Part shown: one piece after another, positions 22,753 to 36,136 of the stretch
Position numbering within the stretch: the stretch's first letter is position 1
How the letters are laid out: every line of letters starts with the position of its first letter
Assembly: GCA_037127255.1 (NCBI GenBank)
Contig: JBANSL010000010.1
Coordinates: 33,954,120-34,018,119 of the forward strand
Reading direction: 5' to 3'
DNA from: Persicaria tinctoria
Lineage: Eukaryota; Streptophyta; Magnoliopsida; Caryophyllales; Polygonaceae
Length of the DNA: 64,000 bases
Program-made: the position numbers and the translations under genes
The notes under the pieces: model-generated
Database searches by the model: none
What the model was told of the DNA's origin: nothing
Seen by the model: only the letters and a program-made list of their open reading frames with translations

Positions 22753-25700
22753 ACTCTCACGCTAAGAGGTAATCTAGAATTGAAGTAGAATATCTGCTCT
22801 CCTTGCTTCAATTTGAGTTCACTTCGTTGAGAGCTTTAAATAAATAATAAGTGAAATATGAACATTCTACTCTCGTAGCACATAGGCGTATGAATATGAA
22901 ATATGAATGCATGTGCTATATGTTAGTTATGGATGAATTTTTAGAGTCCACTGAGAATGATCTTGAGGCTGATGGAATTCATCTGAAGAAGAAAGGTCTT
23001 TTTATATGTTTTACGCATTTCGGGCATGTTTGAAGTAAATGTCACTTTTCTTTTTGGTACGTTTTTTTTAAGGTGTTAAAAACTCTATAAAATATTATTT
23101 TCAAAATTTTTATATAATTTCATATGTATAAAATTGTACAAAAAATTTAACTAAAATAATAATATTTTATAGATTTTTTAACTAATTGAAAAACGTGCAC
23201 TAAAAGACAAACGACACTTATTTTGGAACAGAGGGAGTAGCATGCATAAGATTGTGGATTCCGTGTTTGAAGCATAATTATGTAGGAAGTTGACATATAT
23301 CTAAAACATTGATTTACCGTGTTTAATTGGCGTTATTTTTTACTTGCTCAAGTTTTTGGGACGTTTTGCTATCTCTTTGTTAAATCTTGACCGTGTTTGG
23401 ATTGCATAGAGGTGTAAGGGATTAATTGGACCCATAGGACTTTTAATCTATATAAACCAAGACGATAAGAATTTGTAGGAAAGTTAATAACTTGAAAAGG
23501 ATTCAATGATCGATAAGCCAACCAATGTCAAAGAATTCGTAGGTGAAACCATTCTCTACTGTTGATTTTCTCACAAAATTCCATCTTTACTTTATTTTGC
23601 TTGTTCATATTTAAAAGTTGCACCTTTTCCCACTTTTGTTACTTGTTGGTATCAAATTGCACTATGAAATCTTAAATCTCTCTAGGATTCGACCTTGTTC
23701 TTGCCAATTATACTAATTTGTGAGAGTGAGAACTATTTGATTGGGAACCAACGATTTTCATCCCGTTAATTTGCTTCGTGTAATTTGGTTTCTGACATTT
23801 TCTTCTGGTTAAAAGTGATGGTTAGTCCATCTACTGGATTGTTCGGTCTCTCGGTTTCTCTTTGCATGTCTTGAGAATCGAATCCCTTTACTGATATAAA
23901 AAAATGGTAGTATGTAGCCTATGAAGATACCTTAAAGGTTCATTTTTGTTGTGTTTTTTTTGGTGTGGCTTATCTCTATACATTTGGATGTTGTGGTTTT
24001 TGTTGCCTTCACACTAGGTAGTAGGTTCTCTCCAATTGGGCGACTTGCCCCTGATGTTCGATAGGGTTTCATTTGTTGTAGGATTGTTGATACTATTGTC
24101 ACACCATCCTTGTTCTCTTGTATTCATATGAAGCACAAAATATCTAGAGAGAATGGGGTTAACTAACCCACATTTCCGTCTGGTTTACAAAACTAGCTCC
24201 CAAACCGTAGAAATTGCAAGACTAACCCAAAATCTCATAACATTGCAAAAAATCGCAGGTTCCTTAACCCATTAAAGCATGTAAAACCGGAAGGGGGAGG
24301 GGGGGGGGAGAAAAATGTGCATTAAATGACTTAAATGATAGTCACATGAAAAAATTAAAAAATTTCCCGCCAAATTAAAAAAAAATTATTGCAAAAAAAT
24401 CAAACATAAATAATAAGTCTTGAAGACTTGTATAGAGTTTTAAGTTTTTAACCGTGTCGTGTTTCTTGAAGGATATTGCGTGTCACATGCTACTTTTTTC
24501 TTGTCACTCGTTTAGATTCTCGTGTCACTTCTTCAAATATTAATTTTCTTCCTATCACATATGTTACGATGTCAATAGTCTAAGTAGGATTCGAACATAT
24601 ATCTATGTGTATTTAACACATTGTTTAATATAGCAATATAATCAATGCACAAAATAACAAATCAACTTCCAGATCTGGGAGTTTCTTATTGTCATAAACT
24701 CATGCGTGTTACCCCTTTAACCCATGCATGTCACCCTTAAAATCATGTGATTCGGTCATAAAAACCGGCTTGTTATCCACAATTTCACAAATTTGTTTTT
24801 CATTCACATTATTCCTCGCACACAAACGCTAACACCAGATTCCAAACATACATCTACTAAAAATTGGTACATATATGAAAAACACACATAAAAAACCACT
24901 ATCAAATCTAAAAAAAATCTCAAACCTGAAAAGATGAAACCCCTAGACTTAACAAGAAGGGAGAAAAAAACTCTCATATATGAGAATAATAAAGGGAAAA
25001 AAGCTTATAGATATATAAGAGTTTCTCACTGTAAAAAACTCATGCGTGTCATCCCGTAACTCATACATGTCACCCCGAAAAAATTTCAAATTTTAGAAGA
25101 ATTAGAGACGAAAAAATTATCAGATTTTTAGATTTGACAAGGAGGGAACAAACTATAAAAGTTGAGAAGAATATGGAAAAAATGAAAGAAAGATTTGCAG
25201 AAATCAAACCATGTACTTCACCTTTGCCAATTTGCCTTCTTCTTCAATGAGCTTCAATTTTTAAAAAAAGACTCCTTAGATTTGAAAAGAATTGGAAACG
25301 AAAAAATTCTCAGATTCTCAAATTTGCAAGAAGGGAGAACAAACTATGAGATATGAGAAGAATATAGAAAAAACCAAAGAAAGAATCGCAGAAATCAAAT
25401 CTTATTCTTCCTCTTTGCCTTATTCTTTCATGGGCTCCGTCTCACTGCCGATGGATATCACGTCCAACCTCTGCCACCTGAAACTGAAATGAGGGATGAA
25501 AACCTCGTGTTGAGGTTGTAGTTTTCGCCATAGATGAGGACGAATACGGGAACTATACACTTACTCACTGCGTATGCGGAGAAAGGTTTTCCAGAAATCT
25601 AAGTGACATGGGAGATTCTATTGATTGACAATGACACTGAATCAGGGTGACAAATGCTCTTAATTGGAACTCGAAAAGCTCGACTCATCTTCCATGGTGA

Positions 25701-25925
25701 CAATCTTCTCCATTCTTTTTTTTTCTCAAATTTTGCCCGTTGAGTAAAAAGTGATTGCTCGCTCCTCTCCCCTCCTTTTATATACTTCAAAAGGTTGGGA
25801 AATCTCCCTATCACACCCCCTTGTCCTTTTGATGGGTACCTATCACATTTTTTTGTGCCAAAAAACTCCCCCTCCCTCCCCCCCCCCCCTAAATTTTGGG
25901 GGCTCAACCGCTCCTTCATCTCTTA
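22753..25925. other. Intergenic DNA with decayed repeats
   Basis: No gene is recognisable. It contains a Stowaway-like remnant (about 23036-23238, right end GAGGGAGTA, left end degraded) and a retroelement 3' tail at 23810-23905. A diverged 192-bp tandem duplication lies at about 25090-25410, with a G-tract at 24297 and a C-tract at 25873. Confidence 0.45.
23810..23905 (+). repeat. 3' tail of dispersed retroelement-like repeat
   Basis: The block from 'gatggttagtccat' through 'ggtctctcggtttctct' to 'gagaatcgaatccctt' matches, in inverted form, the end of the poly(A)-tailed repeat at 36595-36690. Confidence 0.55.
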
Positions 25926-26261
25926 GGCCTCGTTTGGTTGTACGTGGAAAGTGCAATTCCCAGGAATTTAATTCACGTGAATTTAATTCCCGTCAATTGT
26001 ACTTCCGAATAATTGAAAAAAGATGTTTGGTTAGTTTTTAAATGATAGGAATTTCAAATGGTGGAAGTGGTGATTTTGTACACAAAATGGTGGAAGTTCA
26101 ACTTACCTAGTCCACCCTAGGTAAGTTAAATTCTCCCATTTCATAGGAATTGGAATTCCTGAGAATTCAAGTTCCTGGGATTTTGAAAGAAAAAAAATTA
26201 TAACCAAACACATGTATTTATCCTACTTCCTGAGTTTTTCAATTGTTAACCAAATGAACTC
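25926..26261. mobile_element. Tourist-like MITE
   Basis: The left end GGCCTCGTTTGGTT and right end AACCAAATGAACTC are inverted repeats, flanked by TTA on both sides (25923-25925 and 26262-26264). The interior is palindromic ('ggaattt...aattcc'). The 336-bp size, TTA duplication and this terminus suggest a PIF/Harbinger-derived Tourist MITE. Confidence 0.8.
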
Positions 26262-27259
26262 TTACTACGGTCCCAGGAATTCTAAATAATAGGCTTCTTA
26301 TGCAAAACATTCAAAATTTATAATTATGAAAAGATGATAGATAGATGACTTGTTATGGCACACTTGGAGATTTAGAAACACTAGTTTTTCATGGCAATGT
26401 CGATATCATGCTCCTTCATGGAACTTGCTACTAGGTTATCGAGTGAGGTTTTTTCAACTGTTTCTTACCTCTATCATGTTCCTAGTTACTCGTGAGTCCT
26501 ATTTCTAAGACACCTCGGTATAAAGGTTGGAATGTTCCCGTAGTGAGATGATCAAACTCAATGCTTTTCTCATGACTCTTCTGGTTTATTCGCACTCAAT
26601 ACTTAGGAATGAGTCTTATTACATGGCTTAATGATGATCATTAATCTAGGGTGACTAGCTTAAGGATGGCCTTAGTTTAGGGTTTATTATTTTGATTATT
26701 GAAATTTATTATTGTGTATGACTTATTTGAAAATAAATCCATCATCATACTTAGTGTAGCTCAAAGAATAACCATTATTTATAATGATTACATACATATC
26801 GAACACAAATAGTGTCTCTATTATACCATTACTCGTAGATCGTATACAAATATCGTCTCTATTATTCTATCCGTTCGACAAAATATATTATTTATTATTC
26901 ATACTTTTTTAAAATGAAAAAAATATAAAAATATCTATTTTATATAATTTTTTTTTTTAATTTCATAGTTACTTTCCACGAGGTCAACCACGTTGCGAAC
27001 AAAGCGGCTCAGGTATTATATGGATCATGAAGCTATTCCATCTCATCCGAACTTCCTTTCTGGCACCCGGTTTAAAAAAAAACCTACCCCACATGGCCAC
27101 ATCTTTCTCCCTTCCTCCTCATTCCCTCGTATTAAGTGCATGCTTGTAATGCTCTCTCGAGCAAGGTAGAAGATGAACATTTCTCCTGCAGTGCAGATGA
27201 TGTGAATTTTCACATCTTCAGTCATTCTGTTCTCTGTCGAGCATGTCAGTTCTTTGAAA
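26262..27259. other. Intergenic DNA upstream of the PTM-like gene
   Basis: No gene is seen. Positions about 26975-27030 read HEVNHVANKAAQ on the plus strand, like the last helix of a LINE RNase H domain, but too little remains to be sure. A half Stowaway-like remnant may lie at 26865-26960. Confidence 0.35.
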
Positions 27260-27268
27260 AAACCCTAA
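27260..27268 (+). promoter_or_regulatory. Telo-box-like AAACCCTAA
   Basis: AAACCCTAA lies 22 bp before the start codon of the PTM-like gene. Telo-boxes near plant transcription starts are associated with growth-related expression and with recruitment of Polycomb factors. Motif only. Confidence 0.35.
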
Positions 27269-27289
27269 TTCTTCCACTGAAATAGTCAA

Positions 27290-30200
27290 ATGGATCTCGT
27301 TGGTAAAGTAGTCAATAGGAAGCTCCGAGACTCCGGGGATTCCAAAGGGATCATAGAGTCTTACGACACATCTACTGGCTTCTTCAAGCTCACGTACGAC
27401 GACGGCGATTCCGAAGAGCTGGACTTGTTGAATGCGACCTCTCTACTTCAATCTGTTCCGGAGAAGGTGGCGAAGGAACCGGGCCGGACACCAAATAAAA
27501 GGCGTCCGATTCGGGATGATCCAGGTAAGGGTTTCGGTAATGCGGTAGATAGTGATAATGTACAGAGCTACGAAGGCAGTGCCGCTGAAATCGGGGTAAC
27601 TAGGAATTTGTACGATGGTGTGATTGCTAATGGTGTAGAATTGAATGGTGCTTTGGACTTGAATTCAAGTGGTGCAATTGTTGATGCTCAGCGAAATTCG
27701 TGTTTTAGGGCTTCCGTTGTTTTGAATTTGAGTGCGGTCAATGACAGTGAAGTGGGAGAAGTGGAGAACAAAGAGCTCGGGTTTGATTTGAACCTAGTGG
27801 TTGATGAGAAAAATGTAAAGCTAGAGACTGATCAGTTGGTTGATGTTCCAGTTGAAATGGTGGAATCTAAATTTTTTAGCTCACCAGGTATTGTGAAACA
27901 AATAGATGTAGAAAGTGTCTATTTCAACGTGACTTTGGATGATAGTGTTTCTGCTCAGTGTGTTGTTGGAGATGAAGATGAAAAGGTGTCTGTAAGAGGG
28001 ACTACATCTGATCTTACAGGGGCTGCTGATGTAAATATCAATTCCTCCAACCTTCATTTGAAGGAAGGCTGTCAAGAGGTAGGTACTCAAGTTTTGTGTG
28101 CAGTTGAAACTCATGGCTGTAGAAAGAGAAGAAAACTCATCAGTGCATTGCGTTCTCCGGAAGAAGCTTCTTTGAGGAGAAGTGCCCGACGAGCGAAAGC
28201 TGTGTCCTTTGCCCAAAATAATGATAGTAGCAATGAAGTAAAGGATATTCATTCTTCTGGGATAAGTACGGTATCTGAGGAGAAGCCTGATCTTTCTGAC
28301 AGTGAAGAAGTTGATGAGTCTGAGGTGCTTCCACCCCGAGTGGCATTGCCACCATCTTCAAACAATCTGAATCTCGAAGAAATTCCTGTCATAGATTTTT
28401 TTTCAGTTTATGCTTGTTTGAGATCGTTCAGCACTCTATTGTATTTGAGCCCATTCAGGTTGGAGGATTTTGTTGCTTCCTTGAAGTCTAAGGTAGCCAA
28501 TACATTGCTGGACTCTGTTCATGTTGCTATTTTGCAAACACTGAGAAAGCATCTGGAGTTCCTGTCCGATGATGGCTCAGAACCTGCAGCTATCTGTTTG
28601 AGGTATAACTATTTACCATAAGAAATCAGTAGGGTCAAGTAAAACATTCTTATTCTGCTATGTCTTCTAGTTCTGGTATCATTTTACAGTAGCTTTCTGC
28701 TGTGTTTGTGCAGGAGTTTGAACTGGGATCTGCTGGATGTAATTACCTGGCCTATTTTTCTGGTCGAATATCTTTTGATTCACAGTTCTGGACCAAATCC
28801 ATGTTTAAATATTGGCAGCTTAAAGCTAGTTAATAGTGACTACTACAAGCAATCAGCAGAAGTGAAGATAGCGATTCTGCAACGCTTGTGTGATGATGTT
28901 ATAGAAGTGGAATGTATACGAGCAGAGCTAAATAGAAGGATATCAGCATCTGATTTCGGTGCAGACTTTGATAGGAACTTAAACAATGCCACTTTCAGGA
29001 TAACAAGGGCTTCCTCAGGCTCTGTTGCAGATACTCTGTTCAATGAGGGTCCTGATGCTGATATTACAGACTGGAATATCGACGAGTGTTGTCTTTGTAA
29101 GATGGAAGGAAATTTGATATGTTGTGATGGCTGCCCTTATGCCTACCATTCTAGGTGTGTAGGAGTTACTAGTAGTCTTTTGCCTGAGGGGGAATGGTAC
29201 TGTCCAGAGTGTGTGAGCAATGGATGTAATTTGGACTTCAAACCGCAAAAACTTATTCGAGGGGCGGAGCTACTAGGTGCTGATCTATATGGCCGGATTT
29301 ATTTTCATTGCTGTGGTTACCTTTTGGTGTAAGTTCAATCTTTGGGCATGGTTTTATTCCAGATTACCTTTCCCTATAAACATGATGTTTTTACTTGTGA
29401 AATATCTCTTCCTTTTAATGACGCAAATTAATATAGTACTATGTTTCATTATCCCGACGTTTCCTTTATCTGGTCATATTCCATTTGTCAAGTGAAGAAA
29501 AAGTTCAGTCTGAGATGGGTGTTTAAGTATTTTAATGGATGAAAGTTCATGAGATTAGATTCTTTCTTTTGAATTGACAATAAATGAGATGGATGGGTTG
29601 TGATCTGACATCCTCTGTACCGAAGTGCATTTTGTCATTAGTAACTTGCTAACTTATCTATTTTTTGTAGGGTGTGTGCCTCCTTAAACTTTACCCTGCA
29701 TTGTTGACTTGAATGACGTAGTTGCTTTTTGATCCTACAAATCTCATTTTTCTCTTTATTTTGAAGATGAATGATTTGATATCTTTCTCTAGATTATATT
29801 TATGCTTATACAATTATACACATTCTCCTATTGTTTTTCCCTCCTCAAGAAACAATAGAGCATTCTCAATAAAGTTGTCTTCCTAAAATCAGTGCCAACT
29901 TTGATGTCTTTCTAAACTTGCAGGGCTGAATCTTTTGACGCAGAGTCCTCATTTAGTTATTACCACAAAGATGATTTCAGCATTGTTATCAGTGTCCTAG
30001 AATCATGTGGCTTTCCTTGTGGCTCCATAATGCCAGCGATTTCTAAGCGCTTGATGGCTTATGCTGAGCTTGATCAACAAAAAAATCACTCAGAGTCTCC
30101 TTCTGTGCTCATTCTTCAGGCTGTTTGCAAACCTACAGAGCATTTCATGTGTTCAAATAACGGTGAGGAAGGTAATGAAAGAAAATCAGAGGGATTAGGA

Positions 30201-33200
30201 AATCCAGCTACAAGTTCTGAAGGATCAGTAGAAGTCTTGCAAGGTTGTGAGCCCAGCGAAAGTTGCAATAGAGCTTTTGATAAAGCATCTTCAGTTTCAG
30301 AGAACACTGATTTATCTAGAATCATGTGGCTTTCCTTGTGGCTCCATAATGCCAGCGATTTCTAAGCCCTTGATGGCTTATGCTGAGCTTGATCAACAAA
30401 AAAATCACTCAGAGTCTCCTTCTGTGCTCATTCTTCAGGCTGTTTGCAAACCTACAGAGCATTTCATGTGTTCAAATAATGGTGAGGAAGGTAATGAAAG
30501 AAAATCAGAGGGATTAGGAAATCCAGCTACAAGTTCTGAAGGATCAGTAGAAGTCTTGCAAGGTTGTGAGCCCAGCGAAAGTTGCAATAGAGCTTTTGAT
30601 AAAGCATCTTCAGTTTCAGAGAACACTGATTTATCTAGTGTGCATTTAGCTGTAGAAAAGACAGGCTTAGGAGCTAAACAGCATAAGAGAGGGCGCCCTC
30701 CAGGTGTTCATTGCAAGTCTTCTGCAACAAAGGCAAAAGGTGTTGAGGCACCTCCTGTGCAAGATGATGCTGTTTATGTGAACAACTATAGTTTTGGTCA
30801 GACAACTTCATCAATAGCTGAAGAAATCACACGCAGACTATCAAATAAGATCAGTGAGACCTTGATAAAGTCTGAAGAGGAGATCATATCAACACAGTTG
30901 AAGAGTATTTCCAAGAAATCCATGAAGTTTTGTTGGCCAAGTTTTTGGAATATACATGTGAAGATGCAGAAAGAAAAATGTGGATGGTGCTACCCCTGTA
31001 AATCTTCTGATGGAGACAGGGATTGCTTGTTCAAATTGAATACAACTAGTTTTGTTTCCGAAGGCCTCATCAAAGCAGAACTTGATGTTTTCCAATCAGA
31101 ACCAAACACAAAGGGTCATCTTGTAGATCTCTGTTGTTACATTCTCTCTATGGAACACCGCTTGCGGGGACTACTTTTAGGCCCCTGGATACATCCAGAT
31201 TATTCCCAATTTTTCCTTAGAAATGTTATTGAGGCGTCTGATTTTGCATTGGTGAAACGTCATTTGCTGATGGTATGTGCTTTTCTTACTTGTGTAATCC
31301 AAATAGTTCTCTGCCGAAGCTCTGGATTAAGATTATGGCTTTCTTTCTTTACCTAATTGGTCCCTTTTATATGTTTGGCATGTACAAAAGTACCAATGCC
31401 CACTTAGACTGCAGTACTAGGTTGATCTCACTTCTTGGAGACTGATCTAACTCCTCGTGAGAATGGATTGCTCCACTTTGGTTTGGTTGTATGAATTTTG
31501 AAGTTTGAACTCTTGCTAGAGTTCATTGAATCATTTTTTTTTTTTTAAATAACCTTGGATGATACTGCCTGTAGAAAATTGAAATTGTACATATGAGAAA
31601 CTTGTCTGGTCAATCATGGGCAATTTGGACGATACCTTGTGAAGTAGCGGTTATTTAGTGGATATTTCTGTAATGGGATAATCAAAGTTTATAGCTTGGA
31701 GTTTTTTTTTAATTGTTATTCTAGTGTGGACTTATTTTAATCAAACTTGGATTTTATCTATTCCTTTCATTGGTATAAGCTTTTTAAAACTACAAGCTTA
31801 TTGCATACTATCAAGAATTTGTTATATACTTTTGATTTAAGAAAATTCTGGAATTAACTTTTACTTCTAGGGAAAAAGATATGACTATTTAGTAAGGGAA
31901 ATTCCATCATAATAGTTTTATTAATAGTCATGTGCTCTATAATATATATTGGTCAACTGAGTGCAAGTGAAGTTGTCATTTGTTTGGAAAAAAAAGTGTA
32001 GGAGTTCAGAATAAAGTGATGAATATTGATAGTAAAATGTCATTTTGACCTTATCATCATCATCATCATCATTTTTCTCATTGTTTGTGTTTATTTTATA
32101 TTGTTGGATAAACAGCTGGAGTCCAGTTTGCGTCCTTCAGTTCTTTCAGCAAATTGGGTGAAACATGTGGATTCAGCTCTTGAAATGGAATCTGCTTCGC
32201 ATGTTGTGCTTAGGACACACGTTTCTTCGAAATCTAGGATTGGGAGGAAAAGAAGTGTGTTTGGTGGCTGTGATCCCACTCCTGTAGATGCAAATGGTGG
32301 CTTAGTTATGCTTTGGTGGAGAGGGGGGCAGGTGTCTCGCAAGCTCTTCAGTTGGAAGGTTTTGCCTCGATCCTTAGCATTGAAAGCTGCCCGTAAAGGT
32401 ATGAAAGTTTTCATTCATTGTTTAATAAATTGTCTATTTAGAAGCTATTCCCCTAGTCACAGTTCAATAGCTTGGGAAACCCTTTGTAGAATTCCAATTG
32501 GGAGAGATCTTAGTCTTTTTGTCAACTGCATTGATTTTCTTTACTAATGTTGAAGAAAGTGGTATTTGATAAAGATGTCACATGTGAAGTAGATTAAGCA
32601 TTTTCGGATTTTTTGAAACCTGTAACCATACAGGAGGTTGTATGAAGATATCTGGGCTACTATATCCTGAAAGTTCAGACCATGTGAAGCGTAGCAAACA
32701 AATTGCATGGCATGCAGCGGTTGAAATGTCTACAAATGTTTCACAGCTTGCTTTGCAGGTCTTATTGCTTTACTCAAACTTTCTTTATAATAAATCTCTT
32801 GGAGTTTCAGTCCCACACTAGCTTAGTTTGTGGCTACCTTCCTACTTTCTTCGTTTCCCAGGCATTTTGATTTGCTCATCATGTTGTTGCCTTTTTCAGG
32901 TGATATTTGAATTGTTATCTTTTACTCTTATATTGGGGAAAAAATCTCTTTCAAAATAATCATAAAAAAGTGGGAGAAAAATCCATTTTAGCCACGGATA
33001 ATTTTTTTTAATCAAACTAGTCACTCTTTCAGGTTCGAAATAAAACCAGATAATCATAAAAAAGTGGGAGAAAAATCCATTTTAGCCAAGGATAAAAACC
33101 TTTTTATCAAACTAGTCACTCTTTCAGGTTCGAAATAAAACCTTGGGATCAAAACACAGTTTTTGATGAGAAACCTATGAAAGTGCGAAATCGCGGGTTC

Positions 33201-36035
33201 CATAAAACTTATTTTTGTATACAACTATTGTAAAAAGCATTCCATTATAGTAAAAAATAGGAGAAAACAACAAATTAAAATAATTCTCCTTTTAAAGAAA
33301 ACCAAAAAGGTATACAAATATTATTTTAATGTTTTTTCATAAACCCATGGTTTCAAATGACGATTATTTTTCTTTTTTTATAGTAAATTGATTTTTTCAC
33401 CTTTCCACTTTTTTTAAAACAAAATTAGTTTTGTGAAACCCGTTGTTTCAAATCACAGGTTTCTTATCGAAACTCTTGGTTTGAGATCCCATGGTTTAAG
33501 CCAAATCTGAGTGGGTGTCTAGTTTGGTAAAAAAATTCTATTCATTGCTTAAATGGTGTGTCCGTCCAAGGGAAAGCGCTGCTTGCTATTGGTTGAATGC
33601 AGTGTGGTTGGCTATTTTGTAATTGTTTTGGGGAAAAAGTCCTCGTTCGATTGACCATTAGCTGATTTGCTTGGATTGGACTTCTAAAATCTGAGCCTTT
33701 TTCCTTATATGTGATACAAATATCTAGTTCCTTGATTTGAATTATTGCATCTATATGCTTGTGGTTTAATCAACCAGGATTGTTTTACTGTTCAGGTTAG
33801 GGAGCTTGACTTAAACATTCGGTGGGATGAGATTGAAAACACTCATATTCTCTCCACATTGGACAAGGAATCACAGAAGTCTATCAAGCTGTTCAAGAAA
33901 GTGGTAGTTCGTAGGAAGCGCGTGGAAGGTACAGCGGTGAAGTACCTTTTAGATTTTGGCAAAAGACGGCTCATTCCAGATGTTGTGCAGAGACATGGAT
34001 CCAAAGTAGACGATCCTGAAAGTGAGAGAAAGAAATACTGGTTGGAAGAGTCTCATCTTCCACTGCATCTTTTAAGAAATTTTGAGGAGAAAAGAATTAC
34101 TCATAAAGGTGGGAAGGTAGCCTCCAGCAAAGTTCTTTACAGTGATAAAACCCTGAAGAAACTAAATAAGAGGAAAGATTTCGAATATCTTTTTGCAAGA
34201 GCTGAAAAATCCGATTATTACTTATGTGGACACTGCAAGAAAGATGTACCCATAAGGTATATGGTTGATTCCATCCATTTTAGGCTGTTTGCTATCCTGA
34301 AGTCCAATCAGGACTTCTTGCTGACGATTCGTGTATATCTGGTCACTTGTATGTTTCATGTTTTGGGAAGACATTCTATTTATATTATATTCCTTGGTCA
34401 AAAGCCTCAAGGCATGGAGGTAACAAATATTATTAGCGGTACATTATAACTGAAAACAGATTTGACAATGGGTAGAAAGAATGTCATGATTACATCATGT
34501 CACATAATTTTAACCCTTTGATCAGTGTTTGTTTTTGCAACTTCACAAGTTGAAACATCTGCCTCATGTGTTGCAACAAGCCTGACCAATCTTTTTCTTT
34601 CTATGCAGGGAGGCTGTCAGCTGCCATTTATGTAATGGTAAGTGCTTTATCTCTGCATATACAGATCACCATTTCCGTAAGATATAATGTGCTACTGCTA
34701 TGCCCTCTACCCACCAAATCCTCGTGTTTCTGGCCAGTAGGCAGTTTACTGCTTTCACAAAGTTATAGGTGCTCGGTAGTCCCTCACTATGTTGATGACA
34801 CTATTGTCCTTGGGAGCGCTTAAGCTTTCTTCTCCAGGCCAATCTGCTGAAATTCAACACTCATTTCTTGGGTTAGCACTTTTGGTCATGTGACTGGCTT
34901 ATCTTATCATATCTGATTTCTGTTGCATTTATGCCAGGATACTTTCATAAAAGGCATGCGGGGAAACCTTCAGTTGCAATTACAAAGAAATATACCTATA
35001 CATGCTACAAGTGTGAACCTGGGAAGTGTGTACAGGCTGCGAAAAAGAAAGTAAGAGTTAAGTTGCAGAAGATCAAATCTGAGAAAGGTACAAAATCTGG
35101 GAGTCTCACTGGCAAGGTGAAGTCAAAAAGAGGGATGAAACCCAAAGCTGAACACAGGCAAGTGCTTCTACGAAACAGTAAAAGGGTCCAGATTCCTGAG
35201 CCCCCTCCACATGCATCAACAAAAGCCAATGCTCATGCTGGTGTAGCACTCAGACGTTCAGCAAGAAAAGCTATGTGTGCCGCTGTGGATTATAATGATG
35301 TTGCCAATGGTGGTAAGCTGGGAAAACGCAGGATTTCACGAAATGGGAAATACAAGAAGTCCCCAGAAGAACCTCTCTGCAAGAAGAAGAGAATAACACC
35401 TCTTTCAACTTTCTGGAAAAATGGTCTTCATTTGTCTAGGAAACCAAATGATGGGCGAGCAGCAGAATTTAAGAGAAGAAAACTCGTCTCCTCCAGATAT
35501 TCATCTGAAATTGCTAATCAACCCAAATGCAGGCTTTGTGGCGAGAAAGGCTATACAGCTGCTTCAAAGTACATTTCTTGTGAAATTTGTGAAGGTAAGT
35601 AGTGTATGTATATCCCAATTTTTTTTACAAGTGTCCAGGTTTGATAGTTCATACATTTAGTCTCTTGATGTCTTAAACTCCATTGGCGTTCACATGGCAA
35701 TGATCCTCCGTGCAGATTGGTACCATGGAGATGCATTTGACCTTGATACAGAACTCATCCAGCGTCTTATTGGATTTAAATGTCATGCATGCCTCAAGAA
35801 AAGTCCTCCTGTCTGTCCTTATCTCGAAGACACGACATGCTGGGACTGGGAGTCCCTTTCTGGTCAGGCTGCAGATAATGCAGGAATGAATGCTGCCCCG
35901 AGCTTGCTGGAAGTTGTTTCAGTTCCATATGAAACCAATTTGGTGCAGAACCGCACTTCAGATATAGATGATGAGATCCTATTCAGGTTCAAGAAATCGT
36001 CAACAACCAGACTTTTACTGTGGGGTCTAGGTTAA
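27290..36035 (+). CDS. PTM-like DDT and PHD-finger chromatin protein
   Basis: Exons: 27290-28602, 28714-29328, 29924-31272, 32116-32398, 32634-32758, 33796-34256, 34609-34637 (29-nt microexon), 34938-35594, 35716-36035. All phases join, except that exon 3 carries a 319-bp direct duplication that shifts the frame at about 30320. Removing one copy, for example as an intron 30172-30490, restores one ORF of 1610 aa. Domains: Tudor-like N-terminus (1-50), DDT (about 365-425), PHD finger (about 561-604, CCLCKMEGNLICCDGCPYAYH), an AT-hook-like KRGRPPG, a conserved region around RGLLLGPWIHPDYSQFF, and two further Cys-rich PHD-like fingers near residues 1265-1300 and 1490-1540. The order and length match the plant PTM family (PHD transcription factor involved in plastid-to-nucleus signalling in Arabidopsis). 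The last exon may use another frame (see findings). It may be functional or recently damaged. Confidence 0.85.
30001..30638 (+). repeat. 319-bp direct tandem duplication inside exon 3 of the PTM-like gene
   Basis: Positions 30001-30319 and 30320-30638 are the same sequence with about two substitutions. The unit is not a multiple of three. Read straight through, the second copy enters another frame and meets a TAA within about 45 bp. The unit contains AAGGTAATG, so the donor of copy 1 and the acceptor of copy 2 could define an intron of exactly 319 bp. Confidence 0.92.
32938..33565. repeat. Inverted-repeat element in an intron of the PTM-like gene
   Basis: Outer segments around 'ccattttagcca...atcaaactagtcact' (about 32980-33120) have imperfect complements at 33500-33560 ('gtgtctagtttggtaaaaa'). 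Inner segments around 'ccttgggatcaaaac' also mirror 33480-33500. The left arm holds a tandem duplication of about 93 bp. There is no coding capacity and it is probably a decayed foldback element. Confidence 0.5.
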
Positions 36036-36136
36036 GAACAAGACGTGGACGTTTCTCTAGACATGTAACGGACGCTAGTATGGACATGTCTGATCAGCAA
36101 GTCCGATTTGGAGGCAGAAGGCGTAAAAGATGCTAG

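Noticed and set aside
22851..23033. 60-codon ORF after the LTR at 22085
   Set aside because: It is short and AT-rich, with no match to gag or another recognised protein.
34566..34823. Separate gene in the region around the 29-nt exon
   Set aside because: The microexon 34609-34637 joins the flanking PTM exons in phase through CHLCN and GYFHK. The longer ORF crosses its intron.
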